Position numbers and translations under genes: made by a program. The notes under the pieces are model-generated. The model made no database searches, was not told the DNA's origin, and was given only the letters and a program-made list of their open reading frames with translations. Positions 30,789 to 39,502 of a stretch of 50,688 nucleotides of DNA are shown here, piece by piece. The stretch comes from a virus. Positions within the stretch are counted from its first letter, which is position 1. Each line of letters begins with the position of its first letter. The stretch is from positions 1 through 50,688 of the IMG/VR virus record IMGVR_UViG_3300044732_000890; one strand, written 5' to 3'.

Positions 30789-31055
30789 ATGAACGTAAAA
30801 GATATAATCGAAGAACTAGGTGGGCCGGGACAAGTTTCTTACCTTACCGGAGTTAGCCGGACAACCATTTGGGTATGGAACAAGAAACTTTCCATCCCAG
30901 TACACTATTGGCCGGTGTTAATTGGGCAGCGCTTAAGAAAACAAAATCGAGAACTTACGCTAAATGATTTGTACCGGGCCGTAATAGGATACGGAGCAAT
31001 GCGTAAAAGGTATCCAAGCAAACGTAATAAAGAGGACAGTCATGAGTTTGCTTAA
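30789..31055 (+). CDS. Cro/YdaS-like helix-turn-helix regulator
   Basis: This 88-residue basic protein contains LGGPGQVSYLTGVSRTTIWVWNKK, the helix-turn-helix of small Cro- and YdaS-like phage regulators (G-x-x-x-L-x-x-x-x-G-V-S-x-x-x-I-x-x-W), followed by IPVHYWPVLI. It would bind DNA as a dimer and could switch early and late transcription. GGTGAAAC stands before the ATG. Confidence 0.85.
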   Translation: MNVKDIIEELGGPGQVSYLTGVSRTTIWVWNKKLSIPVHYWPVLIGQRLRKQNRELTLNDLYRAVIGYGAMRKRYPSKRNKEDSHEFA

Positions 31056-31087
31056 CCCAAACCAGCAATACTAGAAGGGGATAACTT

Positions 31088-31288
31088 ATGTTAGAGTTTA
31101 TCATCGGGGTCATGGTTGGCGCTAGCGTTGGAACCGCATCCATCTATTTCCTGATCCTGCGCGATCGTCTGAAAGAAGCGAACGAGTGGATCAATATCCT
31201 CAACGAGCAAGAGCGTCAGATTCGCGATCTCAACAAACCCAAAGCCGTAACCAGACTTACCAACCGTGAAAGGACTGTCACACTATGA
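31088..31288 (+). CDS. Small membrane-anchored coiled-coil protein
   Basis: This 66-residue protein has a membrane segment at about 2-24 (EFIIGVMVGASVGTASIYFLIL) and a charged helical tail. GGGGATAA upstream; ATGA overlap with the next gene. Spanin-like size, but no lipobox or partner was found; unknown role. Confidence 0.7.
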   Translation: MLEFIIGVMVGASVGTASIYFLILRDRLKEANEWINILNEQERQIRDLNKPKAVTRLTNRERTVTL

Positions 31289-31581
31289 GCCTGCACCAGT
31301 TTATCTCCGACGTAGAGTTCAATCGCAACTGCGCGTCCGTCATTGAAAAGAACCTCGCCAACCAGTGCGACCAGCGTATTGAACTGGCGAAGAAGCAGCG
31401 CGATGAAAGGATTGCCGAGGCTAAAAAGAAGTGCGCCGACGAGGAGGCTCTTGCCAACCGGCAGTACGATGAAACTCTCTCGCAAGAGACGATGTTGAAA
31501 CAGGCGATTTCGGAAGAGTTTACTGAGATCGACAAGTCTTTCGAGCGCATGATCATCGGAGACGTTGACAATGTCTTATGA
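31285..31581 (+). CDS. Coiled-coil hypothetical protein
   Basis: This 98-residue, almost wholly helical, highly charged protein (QRIELAKKQRDERIAEAKKKCADEEALANRQ) overlaps the previous gene by ATGA and the next small membrane gene by 11 bases. No family recognised. Confidence 0.7.
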   Translation: MSLHQFISDVEFNRNCASVIEKNLANQCDQRIELAKKQRDERIAEAKKKCADEEALANRQYDETLSQETMLKQAISEEFTEIDKSFERMIIGDVDNVL

Positions 31582-31717
31582 TGTGTGGAACTGGATTTTC
31601 TTCGCCTTCTTTGTTGGCGGCAGCATCGGCGGGTGGTCGATGCTGGCCCTGTTCGTGATGGAACTGGTCGCGTTCCGGCGTGAGATGAAGCGGGTTGATG
31701 AGATGGACACCCCTTGA
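31571..31717 (+). CDS. 48-residue single-pass membrane protein
   Basis: A frame from the ATG at 31571 encodes WNWIFFAFFVGGSIGGWSMLALFVMELVAF as a membrane segment, with a charged end FRREMKRVDEMD. It lies within a chain of overlapping genes (TGATG with the next). Unknown role. Confidence 0.6.
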   Translation: MSYDVWNWIFFAFFVGGSIGGWSMLALFVMELVAFRREMKRVDEMDTP

Positions 31718-32010
31718 TGCCGCGCACGGCTGCCAAGATTACGCAAGCTGACATTCTACCGCTTTCACCGCCACATGGATCACCGCTGATGAAGACTCCG
31801 AAAAAGAAGGCCGCTGCTAAAAAGAAGGCTCCAACCTTTGAGGCCGGGATGCTGGCACTGAACGTGTCGATTATCGCCAATACCGAGCAGGAGAAAGGCA
31901 ACGCGATGCACCTGCTGGAACAGATCACCTCTGTCGCGCAGACATTCGGCCTCCACGTGAGCCCGACGCTCTGGTTGCCCAAGTCCTATCTCTTGGGGAA
32001 GCCCAAGTGA
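31717..32010 (+). CDS. Hypothetical basic-tail protein
   Basis: This 97-residue protein counts from the ATG at 31717, overlapping the previous stop. It has a Lys/Ala-rich segment (KTPKKKAAAKKKAP, residues 26-39) and a C-terminal alpha/beta part. A shorter start at 31789 is possible but has no ribosome site. No family recognised. Confidence 0.55.
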   Translation: MPRTAAKITQADILPLSPPHGSPLMKTPKKKAAAKKKAPTFEAGMLALNVSIIANTEQEKGNAMHLLEQITSVAQTFGLHVSPTLWLPKSYLLGKPK

Positions 32011-32072
32011 ACTGGTCCGAATACTACATGGCTCCCCGCCTATGGGTTGCCCTTGGAGGTGAGAATGGCTGA
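32007..32072 (+). CDS. 21-residue coupling peptide
   Basis: A GTG that overlaps the previous stop opens a 21-codon frame (starts MNWSEYYMAP, ends ALGGENG). Its last codons contain CTTGGAGGTGA, the ribosome site of the next gene. The same ALGG end is found in the two following genes. Probably a coupling peptide or a degraded copy of them. Confidence 0.4.
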   Translation: MNWSEYYMAPRLWVALGGENG

Positions 32073-32298
32073 GATCTCGGAAAAACTACGCCGCGCTGCA
32101 AGGCAAGAAGACGCTGGGCCGGGCGTGTGCCGCGTGCTGGTCACGGAGGCCAGAGAGGCCGCCAACGAAATCAGGAAACTGCGGGCCGCACTGAAATCCA
32201 TTAGCTGCATGAAAGTGACGCCTGACGCGGAGATGGATCGTTTCACGCTGGCGGTGGCTATTGGCCTCGCCCGAGATGCCCTTGGAGGTGACAAGTGA
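32065..32298 (+). CDS. Small helical protein, copy A of a duplicated pair
   Basis: This 77-residue protein counts from the ATG at 32065, with TTGGAGGTGAGA directly upstream. It contains EAANEIRKLRAALKSI and ends DALGGDK. Copy B (32295) has EEISKLRAALELW and ends AALGGDK, so the pair is a tandem duplication. The ALGGDK codons hold the ribosome site TTGGAGGTGA of the following gene. Function unknown. Confidence 0.7.
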   Translation: MAEISEKLRRAARQEDAGPGVCRVLVTEAREAANEIRKLRAALKSISCMKVTPDAEMDRFTLAVAIGLARDALGGDK

Positions 32299-32555
32299 AC
32301 CTATCTAAACCAGTTAGCATGGACCTAATCGACAGGATTGAACGCACCATTCAATTCACTGAATGCAACAACACGGTGGACTTACTCAGGGAATGTGAGG
32401 AGGAAATCTCCAAGCTGCGGGCGGCGCTGGAACTTTGGCATCTCGCCACAAAAATCAACGTGACAATGGAAGGACCGCAATACATGGGCGTCAGCTTCAT
32501 ACTTGGCCGTCAGGCGTGGGAACGTACCCGCGCTGCCCTTGGAGGTGACAAGTGA
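32295..32555 (+). CDS. Small helical protein, copy B of a duplicated pair
   Basis: This 86-residue protein starts with GTG, overlapping the stop of copy A. It shares the KLRAAL helix and the ALGGDK end with copy A but differs in the middle. The end again supplies the ribosome site of the next gene. Confidence 0.7.
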   Translation: MNLSKPVSMDLIDRIERTIQFTECNNTVDLLRECEEEISKLRAALELWHLATKINVTMEGPQYMGVSFILGRQAWERTRAALGGDK

Positions 32556-32671
32556 GTACTGATTTCTGGGTCGGCCTATGGCTGGGCGTTGGCGCGGGCG
32601 GGCTATTGATGTTCGGCCTTGCTTTTCTTCTTTTGCGCTGGGTTGTCAGCGCGATTAACCCTTGGAGGTGA
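32552..32671 (+). CDS. 39-residue membrane peptide
   Basis: A GTG that overlaps the previous stop opens a frame with a hydrophobic stretch VGLWLGVGAGGLLMFGLAFL. It ends NPWR on CCTTGGAGGTGA, once more the ribosome site of the next gene. Single membrane pass; unknown role. Confidence 0.55.
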   Translation: MSTDFWVGLWLGVGAGGLLMFGLAFLLLRWVVSAINPWR

Positions 32672-32674
32672 ACA

Positions 32675-32791
32675 ATGATTGAACTGTGGAATTCGCTTCC
32701 AGACTTGGCGAAAGCGTTAATCACGCTGCCAGTTGGTGTGATTTTGTTTGCCCTACTGACGGCTGATGGAGACTTGGGAGGTACAGGATGA
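32675..32791 (+). CDS. 38-residue membrane peptide
   Basis: An ATG three bases after the previous stop, served by TTGGAGGTGAACA, encodes LAKALITLPVGVILFALLTA as a membrane segment. It ends GDLGGTG on TTGGGAGGTACAGG, the ribosome site of the next gene (ATGA overlap). Confidence 0.55.
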   Translation: MIELWNSLPDLAKALITLPVGVILFALLTADGDLGGTG

Positions 32792-33000
32792 TCCGCGCTG
32801 ACCAGATACCGGATGAGGTGGTGAAGTTGGCTCTATCGGCCTACAAGCACGCCTCCAGTGATGTTTACACTACCGAAGAGCATGACATGGCCGAAGCCAT
32901 CGCTGCTGGCCTGAATGCGTGGACGGAAGCGTGGACTTCAAAAGAAATGATTGGAGGTCAACCCTATCTTCTCCTCCCCCTTCCGCAGGAGAAAGAATGA
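32788..33000 (+). CDS. Hypothetical protein, last gene of the rightward unit
   Basis: This 70-residue acidic helical protein (starts MIRADQIPDEVVKLAL; TTEEHDMAEAIAAGLNAW) overlaps the previous stop by ATGA. It is the last rightward gene before the convergent structural unit. No family recognised. Confidence 0.65.
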   Translation: MIRADQIPDEVVKLALSAYKHASSDVYTTEEHDMAEAIAAGLNAWTEAWTSKEMIGGQPYLLLPLPQEKE

Positions 33001-33003
33001 CAA

Positions 33004-33031
33004 GGCTTGAACCGCCGCGTTAGCTTCAGCC
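33004..33031. terminator. Weak stem-loop at the convergence of the two units
   Basis: GGCT(T)GAA and TTCAGCC can form 7 base pairs with one bulged base around 13 bases. It overlaps the stop of the leftward gene at 33026. No T tract on either side; a terminator is expected here, but this one is doubtful. Confidence 0.3.
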
Positions 33032-34510
33032 AAACACCGACATAACACCCGCGATGGGGTCGCCGCGCTCCTTGATTGTGACAGCAAACGGACCTGTGTT
33101 CACATTGGTCGCGACGACCCCGGATAGCATTACTGAGTAGCCAGACTGCGTCGTGGTTGATGCCACTGAGCCGGCATAGAACACGCCCGCCGCGTAGTCG
33201 TCGTTTACATATGTCGTCCCTCTACCTTCGGCAGCCGCAGAAATGACGATGAACTGCCAAGGTTCACTTTGCACATCAAAGGCACCCCCGGAAGATCTTG
33301 ATTGGCCGAATACCTCACTGAGGCTCGAGTTGCTGTATATCGAATAGACCTGGATGGCCGTCTCGCCGCCATCGGTGTCAAAGCTGCACGTCACGTTACC
33401 CGATGCCCCGGTTGGGACTTCCGCCCACCCGATCCAACAGCCTCGCTCACGCCACAACGAATCATTACCCGACATCACACGAAGTTTCGCGTTTATCCCG
33501 GCGATGGTTAACTTCGTCATCTGAGCCGCTTTGTTGATCGTCTGCCCAGCAACCACAACAAGGCGCTTGCCCTTCGGTGCCGGGCCAAAATCCACGGCAC
33601 TAAAACTCTTGGTAAGCCCTGTCTTTGATGGGTTGTAGCCCCAGTGCCCAGTGTAAAGCTCCGGGTATCCAGTGGTTAACCCAATCACCTCGCACATACA
33701 CATCTGCTGGAATTGAGCGGCGCCGCTATTCGCGAGTTTGAAGCCAACTGTGCCGAGGCCATTGGCCGAACCAAGATTGCCATTTGTCGCGACGGCTGCC
33801 GTCAATGTGCTTTCAGAGAAGAAAGAGCCGACAACATTGAGGTTCTGTGTCTGCCACGAACCCTTAGTTGCCTTGGACTGTACTGAAGTGACCGCGCAAA
33901 TGTATGGCCTCACACTCGTCGGGACAAAGAACCGAATCGCGTACTCGGATGTCGAGAGCGCCGAAATGCCGCCACTGAAGCAGGTCGATGGCGCCCAGTC
34001 GCTTAACCCTGTCGGATCTCTGCGGCCGCCAACAACCGGGTTGATCGTGGACACATCCTTGAACCACCAGCAGTATACTGCACTCCCCACCATCTGGACC
34101 GACGAACCCCAGCCGATAGTGTAGTTCAACCCGCCCTTCACGTTGCCCCACGCGATTTGCGACCGCTCGCTCTCGGCCACAATACGCATGGACGTGCCGT
34201 TCAGTGTTGTGGGTGGCTCATCTGTAATGTCGGGCAAGACTGTGTAGTTACGCATTACGGCAACGACGACAATCTCAGCCCCCGCCGGGGCCGTCACAGA
34301 AATGCTCTTCGCCGTCCCGCCCTTCAATATCGCGCTTTCCGTCGTACTGACAAGCGTTGGCCGGCTATAGGACGGCTTAACCGCGTCAGCTACAGGCTGC
34401 ATCAAGCCGATTGACAGCGGCGGCATAGCTGCGGCTCGCCTTAAATCAACCGAAAGCCCAATAGCTGCGCCAACCGCGAAGGCACAGACGGATGTCAAAA
34501 GCTTCTTCAT
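33026..34510 (-). CDS. Tail-appendage protein with N-terminal signal-like segment
   Basis: This 494-residue protein counts from the ATG at 34510 (TGATG overlap with the fibre gene). It begins MKKLLTSVCAFAVGAAIGLSV, a Sec-type hydrophobic segment, then AAAMPP as a possible cleavage site. The rest is beta-rich with two similar halves, each starting with a V-V-V-A strand (AEIVVVAVMRNY at about 80 and KGKRLVVVAGQTI at about 305). It is the last gene of the tail operon. A signal peptide on a fibre-operon product is unusual; it could be a secreted envelope-acting protein rather than a virion part. Confidence 0.65.
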   Translation of the reverse strand: MKKLLTSVCAFAVGAAIGLSVDLRRAAAMPPLSIGLMQPVADAVKPSYSRPTLVSTTESAILKGGTAKSISVTAPAGAEIVVVAVMRNYTVLPDITDEPPTTLNGTSMRIVAESERSQIAWGNVKGGLNYTIGWGSSVQMVGSAVYCWWFKDVSTINPVVGGRRDPTGLSDWAPSTCFSGGISALSTSEYAIRFFVPTSVRPYICAVTSVQSKATKGSWQTQNLNVVGSFFSESTLTAAVATNGNLGSANGLGTVGFKLANSGAAQFQQMCMCEVIGLTTGYPELYTGHWGYNPSKTGLTKSFSAVDFGPAPKGKRLVVVAGQTINKAAQMTKLTIAGINAKLRVMSGNDSLWRERGCWIGWAEVPTGASGNVTCSFDTDGGETAIQVYSIYSNSSLSEVFGQSRSSGGAFDVQSEPWQFIVISAAAEGRGTTYVNDDYAAGVFYAGSVASTTTQSGYSVMLSGVVATNVNTGPFAVTIKERGDPIAGVMSVFG

Positions 34511-36306
34511 CACGCACCCAATGAACCAAAAACGCGCCAGACGTTGGCTGCAGTCTTGATAAGCGTCACGCCGGCGTAACGCTCCGAGATCTTCACCAAG
34601 CCACCTGCTGACAGTATTGTGACACCTGTCTGACCAGCAATCTTTGTGACACCTACACCACCCTGCGTCACCTCCACGCGCGTACCGTTCGGGAAGGCCA
34701 CGTTCGTGCTGTTTGGAATGACAAGCGTCAGGGCGGTGTCCGAGTTCATAATGATGAAGGCACCACGGTCAGCCGCTGTCAAAGTGTAGTTCGCGGTCAT
34801 TGTCTTGACGATAGTGACTGTGCCGGCTTGATCGACATCCAGGTTATCGCGGGCCGTTTGAACGCTCGTCAGATCGGCAAGGTTGGATGCCTTTTTCAGC
34901 GATGAGGCATCCATCTGATCGACGTAATCTTTCGTGGCCGCGTGCAGCCAAAAAGTCGGGTTCGCAGACAGGGTCAACGGACCCGTCATGGTGTCGCCAG
35001 CCTTGTTCACCCTGTTTGTGTCGGCTGCTTGAAATGCAGCGATTATGTTATTGTCGGCAGCTTTGTAGGCATTCGTTACCTGTGTGTCGCCCCAATCCAC
35101 ATATCCTTTAGGGGTGGCGTGAACAGTCTGGACAGGATCAGCAGATAGCGACAGGTGCCCCGTCATGGTGTCGCCAGTCTTCGCTACGTTGGCATTGTCA
35201 ACCTGCAGGGCAACCGCATCAACATACGCCTTGGTTGCCGCGTGCAATGACGCCGTGGGGGAACCAGACAGCGTCAACAGGCCCGTCAGTGTGCCGCCAG
35301 CCAGAGGAAGCTTCGTATCGGCGTATGCCTTGGTAGCAGCGTGCATGGCAGCCGTGGGGGCGCCCGAGAGCGTCAGCAAGCCCGTCATCGTATCGCCGGA
35401 CTTATTAACCTTGCCAGCAATAGCAGCCTCAGACGCCGTATCGCCGACCAAGTCAAACCTACCGTTCAGGCTGTATATCAGCAGCTGCCCGGCTGCTGCT
35501 GTGGTGGGCGAGCCATTGATCTTCGTCGTCCAGCTTGCGTCGACTGCACCAGTGTTGGAAACAGCAAAATAATCACCAACCGAATAAGTGCCGGTCAATG
35601 CATACGGCTTCGTGACATCTACAGTACCGATGTAGCCACCGTTCAGCGGCAGCAGGGAGTTGTCGATCTTGCCCTGAGTATTGAGCTTCACAACCTTGCC
35701 TGAATATTCTGGCGAACCGCCGACAGTTGTCTGGTAAGGCCCGGCATCCACATACTGCTTTGTAACAGCGTGAAGCTCGCTTGTGGGATCTCCCGACAAT
35801 ATCAGCGGACCCGTCATCGTATCGCCGGAAGTGGTCACACTCCTCGCGTCGACAGCATCAACGTAAGCCTTGCTTGCCGCATGAAGGCTGGATGTGGGTG
35901 AGCCAGACAGCGTAAGCGGACCTGTCATGGTCCCACCAGACAGCGGCACCATGCCAGAAATATTTGATGAGAGAGAACTCACGGCAGCATCCATCTGCTG
36001 CTTGGGCACAGCCTGCAGGGCGGAACTCGCGTTACCGGAAAGGAGCAGCGCACCCGTCATGCTGCTGCCAGAGATCGACACTTTTGCATTAAGCGCAGTT
36101 TGAGTTGCGGCATTGATCGTTTCTGTATTCCCGCCGGCATATGGAAGGGATGACCACCGGGTCGACCCGTTGCCAACTTTCATCCTCACGTCGCTTGCTG
36201 AAATCTGCTCAATACCAATCTCGCCATCACCCAGAACGATATTGTTTGCTGACCACTCGGCGGGTGTACCCACCAACTGGCGCATACGAGCGTATGATGT
36301 AGCCAT
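34510..36306 (-). CDS. Tail fibre with repeated GDTMTGPL...AATKAYVD units
   Basis: This 598-residue protein has about nine copies of a ~35-45 residue unit with GDTMTGPLTLSG.PT..LHAATKAYVD, a repeat found in many phage tail fibres and thought to form a trimeric shaft. The N-terminus (GDGEIGIEQISASDVRMKVGNGSTRW) is a typical virion-attachment segment. The C-terminal domain (VTIVKTMTANYTLTAADRGAFIIMNSD...) is beta-rich and probably the tip. AGGAG precedes the ATG. Confidence 0.9.
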   Translation of the reverse strand: MATSYARMRQLVGTPAEWSANNIVLGDGEIGIEQISASDVRMKVGNGSTRWSSLPYAGGNTETINAATQTALNAKVSISGSSMTGALLLSGNASSALQAVPKQQMDAAVSSLSSNISGMVPLSGGTMTGPLTLSGSPTSSLHAASKAYVDAVDARSVTTSGDTMTGPLILSGDPTSELHAVTKQYVDAGPYQTTVGGSPEYSGKVVKLNTQGKIDNSLLPLNGGYIGTVDVTKPYALTGTYSVGDYFAVSNTGAVDASWTTKINGSPTTAAAGQLLIYSLNGRFDLVGDTASEAAIAGKVNKSGDTMTGLLTLSGAPTAAMHAATKAYADTKLPLAGGTLTGLLTLSGSPTASLHAATKAYVDAVALQVDNANVAKTGDTMTGHLSLSADPVQTVHATPKGYVDWGDTQVTNAYKAADNNIIAAFQAADTNRVNKAGDTMTGPLTLSANPTFWLHAATKDYVDQMDASSLKKASNLADLTSVQTARDNLDVDQAGTVTIVKTMTANYTLTAADRGAFIIMNSDTALTLVIPNSTNVAFPNGTRVEVTQGGVGVTKIAGQTGVTILSAGGLVKISERYAGVTLIKTAANVWRVFGSLGA

Positions 36307-36318
36307 TTGTTTCTCCTA

Positions 36319-36831
36319 TCAGGCAGCTGGTTGACCGGGTGACCCGGCGGCAATGACTTCATAAGACGGGGATGACGGTGAACCAGCAACTATCAGGTCC
36401 GCCGAAGGAGAAGCCACGCTTCCACCCAAAAGCCAGTCGCCAGTTCGCTCGACAATGCCCTTCGGCAAGGTGTTGGAATCCATCTCGGCTTGGAAAGTGG
36501 CCCGCATGTAACCAATGTCTACAGGCTCAAACGATATGTCGCTGATGTATCGGATGAAGTGTGCGATCATTGTCTGCTCTCTCAAGCCAGCCTGATCGCT
36601 CATAAGGTTCATGTAATGCCAGTCATAGCCATAAAGGTTGGCCCATGACTGCCACTCCCACACCTGCCTCATGCTTAAAACAAGAGACAAATTGAAAATA
36701 TACTTCGGGGTCGCGGCCATCTTCCTCTGCCGCGCACGCCCGTTTTCAAACGCCACCTGAGTGACACCATAGTCAATGTCGTAAGAGTATCCATCTATCT
36801 GTGGACACGGGAGGTTATTGGGATAGTCCAT
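36319..36831 (-). CDS. Tail-operon protein, copy A of a duplicated pair
   Basis: This 170-residue protein starts MDYPNNLPCPQIDGYSYDIDYG. Its first 120 residues correspond to the upstream gene at 36831-37223: both have YP....PCPQ, an R-basic stretch, a VMTLSQ/VLSMRQ helix followed by WQSW, then G.DW..M.L. The extra C-terminus is Ser/Pro/Gly-rich. The start overlaps the previous stop (TAATG). It is probably a tail-tip or fibre adaptor; the family is not recognised. Confidence 0.75.
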   Translation of the reverse strand: MDYPNNLPCPQIDGYSYDIDYGVTQVAFENGRARQRKMAATPKYIFNLSLVLSMRQVWEWQSWANLYGYDWHYMNLMSDQAGLREQTMIAHFIRYISDISFEPVDIGYMRATFQAEMDSNTLPKGIVERTGDWLLGGSVASPSADLIVAGSPSSPSYEVIAAGSPGQPAA

Positions 36832-37223
36832 TACACAGCCCCCAGGTAGCCAACAACCATAGACGGAGAATACTCAACCGCTATCGAAGCCTCAACGTGT
36901 GTAGATGAAAGCGCAGAAACTGAAACAGAAGACACCACCCTGACAAGAACTGGCGACTTGTCCTTGCCCTGGAGGCCGGCCAAATACCCCGGCAGAGACA
37001 TCCAGAACCAGTCGAACCCATTCTGCCGCATCCAGCTTTGCCAATCACCAAGCTGTGACAATGTCATCACGAATGACATGTTCACGACCGTTGGCATCGT
37101 GTCGTACACCCTGCGCTGCGCCTGATGATAGGATATCTCTGAACGGATCACGCCCATAGAAACTGTATTGGTGAAGCTACTCACCTGTGGGCATGGATAT
37201 TTGTCTGGGTAAGTTTCAGCCAT
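36831..37223 (-). CDS. Tail-operon protein, copy B of a duplicated pair
   Basis: This 130-residue protein from the ATG at 37223 (TGATG with the J-like gene) shares YPDKYPCPQVSSF, LSQLGDWQSWMRQNGFDWFWMSL with copy A. The two are a tandem duplication that has diverged. Placed between the J-like protein and the fibre, they may form an adaptor between tip and fibre. Confidence 0.75.
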   Translation of the reverse strand: MAETYPDKYPCPQVSSFTNTVSMGVIRSEISYHQAQRRVYDTMPTVVNMSFVMTLSQLGDWQSWMRQNGFDWFWMSLPGYLAGLQGKDKSPVLVRVVSSVSVSALSSTHVEASIAVEYSPSMVVGYLGAV

Positions 37224-39502
37224 CACTGCACCAAGAACGGCATCGCGCCAGAAAACACACTGTCATCATAATTGATCGCCTCAACCGTAACGGTGTTCTC
37301 ACCAGACGGCCGCACTGCCGTAACCACGAAATCACGAACTATGTTTGCCGCCGTACCAAAGGCAAACGATGTGTATTCGTATTGGTTGTCCGTATTGATC
37401 GTGGTTGGCGGGTTGCCCGGTAGCACGACAATGTTGGGCTGGCTTCCCTGAGACACCATAACGGGGTCCGTGGCGCCACCTGTCGGCGTCCGCAGCATGA
37501 TGTACTTGGCACCGCCAGACCAATCCAAGTCATGATCCAGCAACAGCCTGTTGCCGCTAACAGCGATCACCAGACCGCTGTCACCCCATTTCGGGACATT
37601 ATGGGAAATGCCAATGCGATCCCCCATCTGGAGGATCAGCCCCTCCAACTCCGTATCAAACGTAATTGTCTTCCTCTGCTTTCTGGTCCGCTGCCAAGTG
37701 AGCCGGGCGTACTGGCTCGCATGATCGCCATCAGTAACGCCGTCCAGAATGAATTTCTCAGGCCGCAGGGCGGCAGCCGGGTATGTAGCGTAGGCTTGCC
37801 TGAAATCCCTCGGGTCAAGATACTCCATCTCAACGCCGTCAGGGGCGCCCTCCTCATCGAAGGAGTAACCCACATTCATGCTGCCACTGACGATGTTCGC
37901 GTCGGTAAACAGCATCGACCGCATCGGCTTGACCCCGTCTTGGGCCAGAGACATCATGTTCCCGATTGGCAGCGGCTCCGCGGCGAACGGTATTGTGATC
38001 GTGCGAAGAGCATCCCACACAGTTGTTCGCTCACGGAATACATGATTGAACTGGTAGCTTGCCCAATCGGAACGCGCCTTTGACAGCGTGTCAATGTCAA
38101 TCTCAGAACGCGGCCTGTCCGCACCATATTCCGAATTCAGGTAAACATCAGTAAACGCATCCGCGCCGTTGCGGCTCGCGACTTCCGTGCCACCCCACGG
38201 CGGCATGAGGAGACGTGTAGCCTTTACCCTCACCCGGATTGATGCGTCCTGGCCCAGCCCCTGCGATGCCTTGACCCGGCAAGCCAGAAGCGTCAAGTCT
38301 CCGTAAACCGGCGCAGTGGTGTAATTGGCGAATAGCTTCAAGCCGACCCATACAAAACGGTCGGTTCCATCCTTTGCATTCGGGGCTTCGGTGATGCGTG
38401 TCACTTTAACCGCCCAACGCGCTGATCTTGGCGCCGTAACCATATACGACCGCCGGATTGGCGCGGTTATGGCCGTCTTGTTCTTCTCATAGACACTTGA
38501 GACAATGATGTTATTCATGTCGGGTCCAGTTACGACAGTGCTATTGACTGTCGATGCCGTCACCGTCTCACTCAGGACAGCGCCAACCTCATTGTCGTTA
38601 TCGTCAAGTTCAACATACTGTATTCTGAATTTGACTGTACGGCCCTTGAGATCTGCGTCACCCTTGTCCGGGTCCGTGCAGCCACTCGGGAACATAAAGT
38701 CCAACTGGAATTTGCGCCCCTTCAAGCCGGGCTTGCACGTTGCGAAGTACCCGGCGGTGTCATTTTTCTCGACGAACTCCTGGTTGGACACTTCTGGCGA
38801 CGAGACGACATTCTCATGGAAATCGCCACCCATTGCGTCCGCTATGACGCCCATCTTGGAGCGGTGCTGAGATGGGCGGAAGGCATTCCACTGCACGACA
38901 CCGCCGTCGATTGTCTTTGTCTTCGTGTCGCCCACATAGACATCGGTGACATTGATGTCACCCTGCCCGACACACATCAGAAGGTCGAGGTACTGTATGC
39001 CATTGTATGGCTGACCGAACGAGGACTGATCCCACATATACCATGTGTATGGCTGCGAAATGTAATCTGGCGTGGTCAAGACAGTGCCGTATACCACCGG
39101 AATTGGCATGCCCACTTTGGCTGCATTCTGCTCTGATGCGATGTCGAAGGTCGACACCTTTCCGGTCATCTTCGAACTGGTGTCCTTCGGCATGAAGGCA
39201 CGCATCGCGAAGTAACTGGCGGCCGCCAGGGCGGCACTTATCAGGAGGCTCACGCCGATGGTCGTCAGGGAGACAGGTTCCGCCGGCATGAGCGCAATGA
39301 TAGCGACATCAGTGTCGGCAACCTCATAGTCCAAATCATCCAAAGGCTTTTCAGCGCCGTTCACATAGAAACGGATCGGCATCCCAAATCCATGCGGATA
39401 CTCCGATTGAAGCCAATCAATCACGGGGGTTCCAGCAGATAGGGGGTACACCTCTCGAGTATGAGGCGCGAGCGGATTTCTGAGGAGTACTAAGGATGCC
39501 AT
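37223..39502 (-). CDS. Tail-tip / host-specificity protein (J-like)
   Basis: This 759-residue protein starts at the ATG at 39502, with GGAG 9 bases upstream; the frame is open earlier but overlaps the NlpC gene more. Near residues 75-115 there is a hydrophobic segment (VSLTTIGVSLLISAALAAASYFAM), typical of J-type and GTA-like tip proteins. It is followed by IPVVYGTVLTTPDYIS, a central beta-rich part, and LILQMGDRIGISHNVPKWG..G, as in phage tail proteins that close the tube and bind the host. It follows NlpC/P60, the usual order. Confidence 0.85.
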   Translation of the reverse strand: MASLVLLRNPLAPHTREVYPLSAGTPVIDWLQSEYPHGFGMPIRFYVNGAEKPLDDLDYEVADTDVAIIALMPAEPVSLTTIGVSLLISAALAAASYFAMRAFMPKDTSSKMTGKVSTFDIASEQNAAKVGMPIPVVYGTVLTTPDYISQPYTWYMWDQSSFGQPYNGIQYLDLLMCVGQGDINVTDVYVGDTKTKTIDGGVVQWNAFRPSQHRSKMGVIADAMGGDFHENVVSSPEVSNQEFVEKNDTAGYFATCKPGLKGRKFQLDFMFPSGCTDPDKGDADLKGRTVKFRIQYVELDDNDNEVGAVLSETVTASTVNSTVVTGPDMNNIIVSSVYEKNKTAITAPIRRSYMVTAPRSARWAVKVTRITEAPNAKDGTDRFVWVGLKLFANYTTAPVYGDLTLLACRVKASQGLGQDASIRVRVKATRLLMPPWGGTEVASRNGADAFTDVYLNSEYGADRPRSEIDIDTLSKARSDWASYQFNHVFRERTTVWDALRTITIPFAAEPLPIGNMMSLAQDGVKPMRSMLFTDANIVSGSMNVGYSFDEEGAPDGVEMEYLDPRDFRQAYATYPAAALRPEKFILDGVTDGDHASQYARLTWQRTRKQRKTITFDTELEGLILQMGDRIGISHNVPKWGDSGLVIAVSGNRLLLDHDLDWSGGAKYIMLRTPTGGATDPVMVSQGSQPNIVVLPGNPPTTINTDNQYEYTSFAFGTAANIVRDFVVTAVRPSGENTVTVEAINYDDSVFSGAMPFLVQ

